Part shown: positions 17,593-26,952 of the stretch, one piece after another
Numbering within the stretch: the stretch's first letter is position 1
Layout of the letters: each line of letters starts with the position of its first letter
Source: Limisphaerales bacterium
GTDB taxonomy: Bacteria; Verrucomicrobiota; Verrucomicrobiia; Limisphaerales; AAA164-E04
Length of the DNA: 38,521 nt
Reading direction: 5' to 3'
Assembly: GCA_024761205.1 (NCBI GenBank)
Contig: JAMASS010000044.1
Coordinates: forward strand, 1 to 38,521
Position numbers and translations under genes: made by a program
The notes under the pieces: model-generated
Seen by the model: only the letters and a program-made list of their open reading frames with translations
Told to the model about the DNA's origin: nothing
Databases searched by the model: none

Positions 17593-19874
17593 CTATGGGC
17601 CGACTGTCGACGGGGGTACCTTTGACTGGGATGCGGGACGGATAAGGAGGTTCGAGAATTTGGTGCCGGGATTAGCGAACGCAAAAAGTCTGATAGCGCC
17701 GGTTTTTAGGGCATCATCGTGGACGGTTTCGGGAAAGACGGGACCTCCATTGAGACGGACATCGATTGCCGTGCCTTGCACATCGATGGCGATTTCGAAT
17801 TTTTCTCTTAGTGAGTAGCTTCCGTGGATGCCCGCCAGTAGGGTCGATTTTCCGTTAAGTACCCGAATGAGGCGTCGATATTTCTGAGGGTGATCCAGAT
17901 TCAACTGATAGTAATTTTGCTCGTCTTGGCAACGAAATGGGATGCCGATTCCGTGGTCGGCATGAAGTAGTCGAATGATGAGAGAGTAGTCCTCTGAGGT
18001 TTAGGCGCTGGGGTGGGCTCAAATTGCTGTGGTGTCTTCGCGTTTGATGGTCAACCTTAGAGAGAGTAGATGTTTGACGTTTGGGTCATACGGGCGTTTT
18101 GAAGGTTTCAGTTGGAAGGGATGGTGAGGACGCCTTGGGCGATAATTTGTCAATCGGTTAGGCGCCCGTTGGCAAACGGGTCATCGAGGTGAGGACCGGG
18201 CGGTTCTGGGGCGGGGATCGGAGATGGAGGAGTGGTTGTTCGACTGGAGTCAGCACTGATCTCATTCACGCTAGTGATTTCGTAGACATAGGTTGCGCCC
18301 GGAATTGCGTTTTGATCAAGAATGACAGATCGATCGTCTCGTCGATCACTGGGTTATCCCGATAGATGAGATAGTGAATCGACCTCACTGGAGGGCGCGT
18401 TCCAAGTCGGTTGGACTGCTGTTGGCTCAAAATGAGGGTAATTTTGATAGTGGGGTGGTTGGCGACGATTGGTATTTCCGAGTTCGTCCTTCGAAAGTAA
18501 GGGAGGCGGCGAGAGTGTCAGATCCCTGATGGTATAATTGGTCTTCGAGGTTCGAGGTGGTAGTGAGTGAGAAATCCAGCGAGTGTTGGGGGGGGTGTGG
18601 CATCCACTGCAATCGGCGTGCATTTACTCTGTGACGCGCCTGGTGTCAAGTTTGGGATGTGTTGAGGATGAGACCGTTGCGTTCGAGTGTTTGAAAGGTG
18701 AAGGGGATCGGTAGGTATTTTGGCGAGAAAACTGGTGTGGTCGTCCACCAGGCCGGCCGATAAAACGCAAATGCCAGCATCGTATACGGGGCAGTTCGTG
18801 GGCCGATTGAGATCGTTCGCCGGACCGGGAGACCAGACGAGCAAAACGTCGTTGTTGGGGCCGCTTGCTGGATGGGTGACTTTGCCTGATCAGTCGCCGT
18901 TTTTTGGTTGCGGGATGCGGCGTTGTCTTCGCCGTGGGCGAATTTGGTGAGGCTATGGAGATCCTGAGGGGAAAAGGGATAGCTTTTGTAGCGGGGTTGT
19001 TTGTGGCTGGGGTGTTGTTGTTAAGCCATCAGATGCCACGTTGGGTTGAAGGATTGCTCTCGTGGCTCGGGTTAGGGTCACCGAAGAGTGGCGTGTCGGG
19101 TTGGGCTTCTGAGGAGAGGGTGAGCAAGTTTCCGAGGCTGTTGTTGTTTTGATTACGACCAAAGTTTCCATGGAGGTCGAGCGAATCTCTTGTGCTTCGT
19201 TAACTGGAGAACATGATGCCATCCGTCTGTGAGAATGGCCGGGTGCAACGCGCTGCCGAGATTGAGGTGGCCAATCTGGTCAATGTTTTTCCGTTTTCAT
19301 CCATGACAAAGAGTTGGAAATTCGGTGCCGTGAAATCTTGATTCAGAAGAAATCCGTTGCGGCTTGAACTGGACATGAGCCGGCCGTTGGGCAAGGGCAG
19401 GAACCAAGATTGAGCAGGTCGTGACCAAGGCAGGGCACCGGAACCATCGCTGCGCAAGTGATCAGTCGGCTAGTTCAGAAGGCTCGTGTTTGAGGGTCAC
19501 TTTTGAAAGGTGGTCAATAGGATAATCTACCGTGTTGCCAGATGAATTTTGAAAATGCCGCCGCCCGTCGCTGCAAGAGGGTTCCTGATCGCTGTCAATC
19601 GAGCGTTTCGGTGCGTTGATCGTGGAACTTTGAGTAATAGATCCACTCGGTATCGAAGGATGGGTAAGGGGCGACAATGGCCCCATCGCCTCCAGAAACG
19701 AGGACTTCTTCGGTTCCATAAACGCAGTAGTATCAAACCGGTTCCGATAGGTGCGTGAATTGGGTGAAGTAATTCCGGGAATTCGACGCGATAATCATTC
19801 CCTTGGCGGGGGCACGAGCGTACGATGTGATAGGTGATGTTCGAGGCGTGGGCGACTTCGAACAGACTGGTCAT
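17593..19874 (-). pseudogene. decayed multidomain HzsA-related, cytochrome-containing exported protein
   Basis: A series of minus-strand fragments in changing frames reads like one large protein from 19874 downward. First come beta-propeller-like pieces: SNITYHIVRSCPRQGNDYR, DTEWIYYSKFHDQRTETL, ATGGGIFKIHLATR, then NFQLFVMDENGKTLTRLAT. Next is VWSPGPANDLNRPTN with a following VYDAGICVL, a block typical of HzsA-related proteins of Planctomycetota and Verrucomicrobiota. Then a CSGCH heme-c motif with PPQHSLDFSLT (about 18560-18615), a fibronectin-III-like strand pair (SIHYLIYRDNPVI and IPGATYVYEITSVNEISADS, about 18240-18400), and a concanavalin-like end (QNYYQLNLDHPQKYRRLIRV, FEIAIDVQGTAIDVRLNG). 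At least six frame changes or stops were counted. Treating it as a single ancestral gene is inference; the 17593-18000 part could be separate. Confidence 0.55.
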
Positions 19875-20443
19875 CCGATTCCTCCTGCAAGTAAGTCTGA
19901 ATGTAGTCGAAAGTCTGAAGCGTGCTTTAAGGAATGCGGATTCTCCGAGTGAATCCGACGTGATGCGTCCATGCGAGTGAGTTCTTTTATGACGGTGAAT
20001 CGAGGCAAGAGAGGAATTGTTGGACTGTGTAATCGGTGTTTTCCGGCCTGCTCAACAAAGGGGTGAGAGCGAGGTATTATTTTGCCAGACAGTCAGGCAA
20101 CTTGGAATCGCAACTTTCGGTGAAGAACGTCCGAGAAACGTCATTGAAGATCTGTTTTCGTACTTCCGGCAGCAGCTATTGGTCCTTTGCGTTTGGTGGG
20201 AAGATGTGGGAGCCTAGGTTGAGGTAGGATGAACAGGATAAAGAAATCATGTGGGTGCTGTTCATCCTGTCTCAAATTTTTGTTCGATGAAAGCCGGGAT
20301 TGTCAGCCGCATGTTGTCTGCGCTAAGGCGGCAAGAATGTAGCAAAGCGCGTGGTGTGGTTGGGGTTTGTTGTCCTGGGGCGGCAGCTGATTTCGGTCGG
20401 TTTTTTTCTCCGTCGAAGTTGCCTAAGTGGGGGAGTTGGCATT
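19875..20443. other. intergenic or decayed, no gene supported
   Basis: No coding frame with family resemblance was seen. A hairpin lies at 20226-20268 and is listed separately. Confidence 0.4.
20226..20268. repeat. 11-bp inverted repeat (hairpin)
   Basis: AGGATGAACAG (20226-20236) and CTGTTCATCCT (20258-20268) are exact reverse complements with a 21-nt loop. A T-rich TTTTTG follows about 8 nt later on the plus strand, too far for a standard intrinsic terminator. It lies in gene-free DNA. Confidence 0.5.
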
Positions 20444-20785
20444 ATGCCTACGGCCAAGCGGTTGCTGGGGCGGAGGAATGTCAACGGACGGTTGTTTCTG
20501 CTCTTTATTGGGGACGAGTGGGCACGCAAGACAGGCGTCCTTGCGAAAGTTGATTCGTCACGGGAATTTAAGCCGGCGGTTTTCAATATCTTTGAATGGA
20601 AGACTCATGATGTAATTTTGTTGAAATACCGGGTGCGTCAGGTGCCTAGGGTCGTGATCCTCAACCCGTCAGAGCAACCGCTGAGGACCCTCTGGTTTAG
20701 TGGCCAAACTGTGAAGGAATGGGTCGCGGTAGCGTGGCAAATCACTCTTGGCACCAGCCAGGCAGCGAGAGTTTATAGGGGCTGA
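20444..20785 (+). CDS. thioredoxin-fold protein lacking the CxxC motif, possibly a fragment
   Basis: 113 codons from ATG 20444 to TGA. LLFIGDEWARK resembles the beta-strand plus helix where thioredoxins carry CxxC, but no cysteines are present. The central segment (VPRVVILNPSEQPLRTLWFS) matches the cis-proline strand and following hairpin of the fold (V-P-R/T). It resembles the thioredoxin-like domains of exported Planctomycetota and Verrucomicrobiota proteins. Without the redox cysteines a disulfide role is unlikely. The absence of a signal peptide and the surrounding decay suggest a truncated gene. Confidence 0.45.
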   Translation: MPTAKRLLGRRNVNGRLFLLFIGDEWARKTGVLAKVDSSREFKPAVFNIFEWKTHDVILLKYRVRQVPRVVILNPSEQPLRTLWFSGQTVKEWVAVAWQITLGTSQAARVYRG

Positions 20786-21107
20786 CCTTGCTACAAGCTT
20801 GAGGGCGCCCGGCCAAGAGATATGAAGCGGAGGAAGAGCACCTCGGACGGGACACCGACAGTCGACCTTAAGCCAGGCCGACGAAAAGACAGCATTAAAT
20901 TGCGGTCCGTTTGCGACAATTGCGGTTGGTTGCTGGAGGCCGAGAGCCGAGCTAGGAAGCCTCGTTCAAATTGATCGCTTGATAGTCCGGCTCAGGGTTT
21001 GCCTCACCTTCTTTTTGAATCGGACTCATCATTTGTGATCGTACCCGTGCCGCTAGATTGCGAAATCATTCATTGTCTATCGTTTTGGGGCTCAGTAGCA
21101 TTTCGGT

Positions 21108-22007
21108 ATGGCGGTGGAGGTTCAATTGGATCTGAGATACGGGGTTCGGCGTGGCTGCTTGGCGTTGGCACTAGGAATGTTTTTGTTGTGCGGTGGTGTG
21201 GAACTTTTCGGGCAAAATGTCGCGTCCGAAAATCTCTACAAGCGAATGATCTCGGCGTATAACGCCGGGAAGATTGATGAAGCACTGAAGCTGGCTGACG
21301 AAGCAATCTCGAAAAACGAGGAAGATCCCAAGCTGTTCCTCGCGCGAGGCTATATTCATCAATACGAACGACGGCATCAGAAGGCGATCGCTGATTTTTC
21401 AAAAGCGATCGAGTTGAAGCCAAATTCGGTAGCGGCATTGCAGCGGCGGGGAGAGGAATATTTAAAAATCGCCAAGTTCAGGGAATCGGTGGCGGATTTT
21501 GAACGGGTCATTGAGTTGCAACCGCAACGGACGCCTCATCATTGGCAATTGGGAATCTCGTACTACTATACCGGACAGCACAAGGAGGGGAAGAAGCTCT
21601 TTGAAAGTCATCAGACAGTGAATAGCAGCGATGTGGAGAATGCGGTGTGGCATTATCTTTGTGCGGCGAAGTTTCACGGATTGGAGAAAGCAAAACAGGG
21701 GCTGCTGCCGATACCTAATGATTCCCGAGTACCGATGATGGAGGTGTATGCTTTGTTTAGCGGGAAGGGTACGGAAGGGCAAGTGCTTGAGCGAGCCCAT
21801 CAAGGTCGGGTTATTGGCGGGGTCCAAGCGCGGCAGATTTTTTATGCGTATTTCTATCTCGGGTTGTATCACGAGGCACAGGGGAATGACGAGAAGGCTT
21901 ACGATTACATCAAAAAGGCAGCGCAGCAGTACAAGGAAAATGGTTATATGGGGCACGTAGCGCGGTCGCACCGAATTTGGTTGGACCGGAAGCGGAAGGA
22001 AAACTAG
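21108..22007 (+). CDS. exported TPR (tetratricopeptide) protein
   Basis: A 299-residue protein from ATG 21108 to TAG 22007. Residues about 15-35 form a hydrophobic signal sequence or anchor (CLALALGMFLLCGGVELFG), so the rest is periplasmic or envelope-associated. At least three consecutive 34-residue TPR units follow: NLYKRMISAYNAGKIDEALK, then LARGYIHQYERRHQKAIADF, then RRGEEYLKIAKFRESVADFE. A further TPR-like unit lies near the C-terminus (YFYLGLYHEAQGNDEKAYDY). The layout is reminiscent of NlpI-like adaptors, but no lipobox was seen. TPR proteins act as protein-binding scaffolds. Neighbours give no hint of the partner. Confidence 0.85.
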   Translation: MAVEVQLDLRYGVRRGCLALALGMFLLCGGVELFGQNVASENLYKRMISAYNAGKIDEALKLADEAISKNEEDPKLFLARGYIHQYERRHQKAIADFSKAIELKPNSVAALQRRGEEYLKIAKFRESVADFERVIELQPQRTPHHWQLGISYYYTGQHKEGKKLFESHQTVNSSDVENAVWHYLCAAKFHGLEKAKQGLLPIPNDSRVPMMEVYALFSGKGTEGQVLERAHQGRVIGGVQARQIFYAYFYLGLYHEAQGNDEKAYDYIKKAAQQYKENGYMGHVARSHRIWLDRKRKEN

Positions 22008-22189
22008 GGAACCTTTGATCAAGTCGAGGGTATTTTTTTCAGGTTATTCCGTGATCGAGGCAAGGTTTCGACTGGTGGCGCGTCGAGCAGGCCCCAACGC
22101 TGAGCACGGAATCGCAAGCCTCAGGCCGCGCTGAAACACTGACTTGTTCAGAGGTTCACTGGACGGTGGCGGGTGTGGTTAAGGGTGGA

Positions 22190-22326
22190 GGTGGGGCGAG
22201 AGTTTCTCGAGCCGTCCTCCTTCGCTGGGCTACGGAGGATGGAAACGGCTGATAGGGTTCCTCGCGCTAAACCCGGAATCCTGCCTCACGGTGCGAGACG
22301 GCGGCTCGACGGAATCTCGCTCCACC
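22190..22326. repeat. palindromic dispersed repeat, copy B (most complete)
   Basis: The left arm begins GGTGGGGCGAGAG at 22190. The right arm ends CGGAATCTCGCTCCACC at 22326 and is an imperfect reverse complement of the left over about 27 bp (matching GGTGG-GCGAGA and TCGAGCCG blocks). An inner CCGTCCTCC/GGAGGATGG pair forms a second hairpin. The left half recurs at 17195-17250 and (inverted) 34088-34113, and the right-arm sequence recurs at 32828-32851. There is no ORF, so it resembles a MITE or REP-type element. Confidence 0.65.
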
Positions 22327-22447
22327 TTTTTCGGATTGGACGGATCTTTTTTGGTCAACACGTCTGGTGGGCATAGGATGATTCCTGCTTGCCGAGCCAC
22401 GGGGCGGTTTGCGAAGGTTCGGCGACTCAAGTGAGAAAGCGGACAGC

Positions 22448-23971
22448 ATGAGGACATTAGTCATTGGCGTAGACAGCGGGACGCAGTCTACGAAGGCATT
22501 GGTGGTGAACGCAACAACGGGGCAGGTTTGCGGGGCGGGATCGAAGGCCTATGGATTGATTGATGGGCTGCCGCCGGGTGCGAAGGAACAAGATCCCGCG
22601 ACCTGGATCGACGCAACCTCTGTGGCGATTCGGAAGGCGTTGAAGCAAGCCAAAGCGAAACCGGCGGAAGTGCGCGTGCTCGGCGTGAGTGGGCAACAGC
22701 ATGGCTTTGTGCCGCTCAACAAGAACGGCCGGGTCATCCGAGCGGCGAAACTTTGGTGCGACACGTCGACTGAAGCAGAGTGCGAGGAAATTACGGGACG
22801 TGTCGGCGGGTTTAAGCAGGTGATAAAGGCGGTTGGCAATGCGATTTTGCCCGGCTTTACCGCGCCAAAGATTCTTTGGCTGAAAAATCACGAGCCGAAG
22901 AATTATCGTCAATTGGCGACTGTTCTTTTGCCACATGACTATCTGAATTATTGGCTGACTGGCCGGGTGGTGATGGAGTGTGGTGATGCCAGTGGTACCG
23001 CCCTGCTTGATGTGCGAAAGAAGGTTTGGAGCTCAAAAATAATCTCAGCGATCGATGACTCATTGGCCAAAAAATTGCCCTCACTGATTCCGAGTGACGA
23101 GCCGTCAGGGCGGGTGCAGGCGTCGGTTGCCAGATCATTGAGGCTGACTAGTGAAACTTTGGTGAGCGCCGGCGGCGGCGACAATATGATGGGGGCGATC
23201 GGCACGGGCAACACCGAACCGGGTGTCATTACGGCGAGCTTCGGAACCAGTGGGACGATTTACGCCTGCGCCAGAAAGCCGGTGATTGATCCAGCCGGAG
23301 AAATCGCCGCCTTTTGTGATTCGACCAATCATTGGCTGCCGTTGCTTTGCACGATGAATGTGACCGTGGCAACCGAGCTGGTGCGGAACCATTATGGATG
23401 GTCGCACGCTCAATTCGAAAGAGCGGCTGCGTGCGTGGCTGCGGGGAGCGACGGGTTGGTTTTGATTCCTTACTTGGAAGGTGAGCGGACGCCGAGTGTG
23501 CCGGACGGGACGGGCGTTTGGCTGGGCGTCAATCAGCGCACCTCTCAGCCGGGGCATTTCGCCCGCGCGGCAATGGAGGGGGTGACCATGGGAATGAATT
23601 ACGGATTGTCGCGTCTTGAGAAACTCGGCGTTCATCCGACTCAAATTCGAGTGACGGGCGGCGGCGCCAACTCAAAGCTTTGGCGCCAAATGATGGCAGA
23701 TATTTTCAATGCGGAGGTGGTGACGTTGCGGGTGGGCGAGGGCGCGGCTTACGGCGCGGCGCTCCAAGCGCTTTGGTGTTGGCGACGCCAGCAGGGAGAT
23801 AACGCCTCGATTGCTGCATTGACGGACCAGTTTGTGAAGCTGAATGCACGCCAGCGAACCACGCCGAACGCTGAAGCTGTTGAGCGCTATCGTCAATGCC
23901 AAGAACTGCAGGACTCAGCTTCAAGTGCATTGCGGCGGGTGTTCCGCCAACATCGATCACTGATCGTTTAG
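22448..23971 (+). CDS. xylB: xylulokinase (FGGY carbohydrate kinase)
   Basis: 507 residues from ATG 22448. An in-frame TTG at 22409 would add 13 residues, but the conserved strand starts at MRTLVIGVDSGTQSTKALVV, so ATG is chosen. It phosphorylates D-xylulose with ATP to xylulose-5-phosphate for the pentose phosphate pathway. The FGGY features are complete: the first phosphate-binding loop (DSGTQSTK), the substrate loop GVSGQQHGFV, GGGDNMMGAIGTG with the candidate catalytic Asp, ASFGTSGTIY, and the signature RVTGGGANSKLWRQMMADIF with EGAAYGAAL. The stop overlaps that of the convergent gene by 4 nt. No xylose isomerase lies nearby. Confidence 0.94.
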   Translation: MRTLVIGVDSGTQSTKALVVNATTGQVCGAGSKAYGLIDGLPPGAKEQDPATWIDATSVAIRKALKQAKAKPAEVRVLGVSGQQHGFVPLNKNGRVIRAAKLWCDTSTEAECEEITGRVGGFKQVIKAVGNAILPGFTAPKILWLKNHEPKNYRQLATVLLPHDYLNYWLTGRVVMECGDASGTALLDVRKKVWSSKIISAIDDSLAKKLPSLIPSDEPSGRVQASVARSLRLTSETLVSAGGGDNMMGAIGTGNTEPGVITASFGTSGTIYACARKPVIDPAGEIAAFCDSTNHWLPLLCTMNVTVATELVRNHYGWSHAQFERAAACVAAGSDGLVLIPYLEGERTPSVPDGTGVWLGVNQRTSQPGHFARAAMEGVTMGMNYGLSRLEKLGVHPTQIRVTGGGANSKLWRQMMADIFNAEVVTLRVGEGAAYGAALQALWCWRRQQGDNASIAALTDQFVKLNARQRTTPNAEAVERYRQCQELQDSASSALRRVFRQHRSLIV

Positions 23972-25028
23972 GGAGCTGCGCTTTCCCGTTGGCGGATGGC
24001 TCGGCCTTCTTGCGCCAAGGCTCGGTTGTAAGCTAGATACTCCTCAAACCAATCCGGGGCATTTGGGTCCAGGGAGAAATGGAGCGTGGCGGCGGTGTCT
24101 TCCACCCATTGCAGATGATCCGCCCACCAATGCGGGTCTTCGGGGTTGCCTTGCTCCAACTGACGTTGCGCCTCCGCCTGCCGTTCGCGCAAGTAATCCG
24201 CTATCAAGCGCACGCTGTCCCGGTCGCCTCGCAGCTGGGGATTCGTCAAGGCTTGGTAGAGAGTGCTTTCCTCGGCGGTCAGGCCCGGCGGCTTGTAGCC
24301 GAAGCGATGGATGGGCGTTGCCTTTTCTTGGGGGGGAGATTCGGGTTTTGCAGGCCTCCTTGAATCGTTTGTGGTTTTCTAGATTGTGGGTCATTCCCAA
24401 TTCACGCAACTCGTGCTGGAGCCGAGCGCGCTCCATGAACTCCAGATTCGGGTTGCCGTCGATGGTCTGTCGAAGTCGCTCCTGACGGTCGGCAGCATGT
24501 TGGGCCACGGCGTCGGCAATCTCACGGCGCGCGTTTTGATAATGATCCCGTTTCTCCATCCATTGGCGCATCGCTGGCGAGGCCGCCTCCCGTTCCGCCG
24601 CCTTTTCTCGCTCGTAAGCCTCCAGTTGTCCGCCAAGTTGTTGATGCCGGGCGAAGCTCTCGGTATCCATGATGGCGTTTCGGAGTTCCTCAAGCTCCTC
24701 ATCGTCTCCCAATAGGGCGAGCAGTTCTTGTCGTGATTCCTCCATTGACCAGTCATCGCGAGGAAAGGCACCAGAGGGCAGCCGCCGTGGTTGTTCCTCC
24801 GGTTCGATGGCTGCGGCTTCGGGCGGTCGGGTTGTCTTGGCCACCCGTTCGAGGAAGGCGGGAGGATTCGGCTCGGGAACGGCTTCAGCCGACTTCAAGG
24901 GCAAGGGAGCGGTTGCGAGTGACTCCTCCGACGAATCCCGGTTGCATCCTTCGCCCTAGCCACAGAATAGCCAACAACGCCAGCAATCCGCCGCCGATAA
25001 TGATGAATGGTTGTTTGTGGCTTTTCAT
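23968..25028 (-). pseudogene. membrane-anchored coiled-coil protein split by frameshifts
   Basis: ATG 25028 opens a protein with one membrane segment (FIIIGGGLLALLAILWL). That frame ends at TGA soon after 24900. The main coding frame resumes in +1 near 24955 (SEESLATAPLPLKSAEAVPE) and runs as a charged, glutamine/arginine/glutamate-rich coiled coil (QLEAYEREKAAEREA, ELRELGMTHNLENHKRF) to a run of seven C (24330-24336 on the plus strand as G). If that run had six C the frame would join exactly into ATPIHRFGYKPPGLTAEEST and continue to TAA 23968 (WWADHLQWVEDTAATLHFSL). A protein of about 350 residues is therefore interrupted twice. The family was not recognised. The gene follows the DUF805 gene by 24 nt and is probably cotranscribed. 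Confidence 0.6.
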
Positions 25029-25052
25029 GGCTGCGGCGATGGAAAAGGAGGT

Positions 25053-25469
25053 TCAGGGGCGGTGGCCCTTGGGGTTGGGACCGTATTGGTTTTCGCCGGG
25101 CTGGCTGTTTTTGAAGAGCAATATCAGAAAACAAATAAGCAAGGCGGTGTCAAATGGTAGGCTCAAAACCTCCGACAGTTCCGCCGCCGCCTCCCCAATC
25201 ACTCTCAAAAACAGGAGGAGAAGGAGCCACCATCCGCTCCAGCCGAGGTCGTGCAAACGCCGCGCGGTAACTGCGAACGAGGGAACAAGGTGTCCAAAAA
25301 CAGCCAAAGCGGATACGATAACAGCTGCTCCTTCGCCAACCAGAAGCGCCAGCACAAAGGCCAAAATCATCAAAATCATGGAGCACAGCATGAAGAAGCC
25401 GAACTCCCGGCGGCGGGCCCGGCCTTCGAAGTCGGCGTATTGACTCATGCACTTCAGATACCAATTCAT
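25053..25469 (-). CDS. DUF805 inner-membrane protein
   Basis: 138 residues from ATG 25469, preceded by AAGGA at a good distance. A longer frame to 25574 lacks a ribosome-binding site and adds non-family sequence. MNWYLKCMSQYADFEGRARR is the classical DUF805 start: an amphipathic helix, then F-x-GRARR before the first membrane segment (FGFMLC-type). Further hydrophobic segments at about 28-50, 55-75, 80-105 and 108-125 suggest three to four helices. PSFAVTARRLHDLGWSGWW is the family's signature block between membrane segments. Function of the family is unknown. It is often found near phage or stress genes. It precedes the interrupted coiled-coil gene by 24 nt. Confidence 0.88.
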   Translation of the reverse strand: MNWYLKCMSQYADFEGRARRREFGFFMLCSMILMILAFVLALLVGEGAAVIVSALAVFGHLVPSFAVTARRLHDLGWSGWWLLLLLFLRVIGEAAAELSEVLSLPFDTALLICFLILLFKNSQPGENQYGPNPKGHRP

Positions 25470-25641
25470 AGCATTTCCTTTAACTTTTTGGCGGTGAAGG
25501 GTGCGGAGTCTGGCAACGAATTGCGGGGGAATCAAGGGGAAAACGAGGGCTTGGGGGGCGGTCAAAAGCGCCATTCGCCGGTGTTGTATCGGTGTTGTTG
25601 GCTTGTTGTTCGGTTGGTGTATCGGCGGGCCGGGCCTTTTT

Positions 25642-26748
25642 TTACCAGACTTCGACGGGGCCTTGGGGGACGGGGATGCTGTCTCGGCGGAAGACTTCGG
25701 GTTCGTCGGCGAAGTCGGGCTGCATGGCCTCGGGACGATAGCGGGGTTGGAGTTGGCCGTCGGTCTCGAGGAATTGTTGGCGCCAAGTCAGAAAATCTGC
25801 GAGTAGGCGGTCGAAATCATCCTTAGTGTTAATGTGGACGATCTTTCGATTGAAGGGTTTGGCTGGGCCGAATCGTTTGGAATACCAGGGGGCGATCTTG
25901 CGAAACATGAGGCAGGCTTTGGCTTCTCCGAAGATTTCGATCATGAGATCGAGGTGACGGCGCATGACGCGCAGGCGTTCCTTGAAGGTGGGTTCGGGTT
26001 CGAGCATGCCGGTGCTGAGGTAACGTGCGGTGTACTGGAAAATCCAGGGATTGTAGAAGGCACCACGTCCGATGCTCACTCCCGCGCAACCGGTCTCGTC
26101 GAGCATGAGTTTTGCGGCCTCGGAGGTCGTCACGTCACCGTTGCCGATGACCGGAATGTGGTCGACTGCCTCAACCACTGATCGAATTCCCGACAGGCTG
26201 ACTTTGCCTTTGAAGCCCTGTTGGCGGGTTCGACCATGGATAAAGATGGCCGCGATGCCGACGTCTTCCAAAGCGCGGGCTAGGTCAGGTGCGGTGAGGT
26301 TGTGATGATCCCAACCCAGTCTCATTTTAGCGGTGACGGGGATGCGGAGGGCAGCCACCATTTGTTGGACTAGGTTTGCGGTCTGATCAAGCTCGTTCAT
26401 CATGGCTGAGCCGCCCCCCACACGGCAGACTTTCTTGACAGGGCAGCCCATGTTGATGTCGATGGAAGCGACGCCTAGTTCTTGGAGGTAAAGCGCTGCG
26501 TCCCGCATTTCCTCGGGTATGCTGCCGAAGAGTTGAACGGCGAGGGGCTGATCTTGGGCATTGGTTTCGATCAGTTTAAGGGCCTTGGGATTCTTCTCTA
26601 GCAGGGAGTGGGCGTTGACGAGATCCGTCGTTGCCAGGTCTAGTCCGCCTAGTTCTCGGATGGTCAGGCGAAAAGGGAGGTTGGTGTATCCGGCAAGCGG
26701 GGACAGGAAAAGATTTGATTGTAGCGGCAGCGATCCGAATTTCAGCAT
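25642..26748 (-). CDS. dusB: tRNA-dihydrouridine synthase (DusB/NifR3 type)
   Basis: 368 residues from ATG 26748 to TAA 25642. The flavoenzyme reduces uridines in the tRNA D-loop to dihydrouridine with NAD(P)H. The FMN-binding TIM barrel motifs are in place: LSPLAGYTNLPFRLTIRELG near the N-terminus, QLFGSIPEEM, IDINMGCPVKKVCRVGGGSA with the expected catalytic Cys102 in GCP, VTAKMRLGWD, IHGRTRQQGFKG, PVIGNGDVTT and GVSIGRGAFYNPWIF. The C-terminal helical domain follows (about residues 245-330). A proline/acid-rich tail from about 335 is extra. It appears to be a single-gene unit on the minus strand. Confidence 0.95.
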   Translation of the reverse strand: MLKFGSLPLQSNLFLSPLAGYTNLPFRLTIRELGGLDLATTDLVNAHSLLEKNPKALKLIETNAQDQPLAVQLFGSIPEEMRDAALYLQELGVASIDINMGCPVKKVCRVGGGSAMMNELDQTANLVQQMVAALRIPVTAKMRLGWDHHNLTAPDLARALEDVGIAAIFIHGRTRQQGFKGKVSLSGIRSVVEAVDHIPVIGNGDVTTSEAAKLMLDETGCAGVSIGRGAFYNPWIFQYTARYLSTGMLEPEPTFKERLRVMRRHLDLMIEIFGEAKACLMFRKIAPWYSKRFGPAKPFNRKIVHINTKDDFDRLLADFLTWRQQFLETDGQLQPRYRPEAMQPDFADEPEVFRRDSIPVPQGPVEVW

Positions 26749-26952
26749 AGCGGCCCGTGGTCCAATAGGGACAAGGTAGTGACCCGATCTCTACGGTGCA
26801 ACTGACAACTAGGGTTTGGGTTCAGGGTGGGAGGGGATTTGGGGGAACACGGCTGAAGTGTGAATTTCAATAAGTGGGGTTTACAGGCCAAGATCGGTGT
26901 TCTCCGACTGTTGGGCTTGCCTCTCGGTCGCTTTTGGAAGATCTTTCGGCTT

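Noticed and set aside
22409-22447. Upstream TTG start for xylulokinase
   Set aside because: The 13 extra residues precede the conserved first strand and have no ribosome-binding site; ATG 22448 fits the family.
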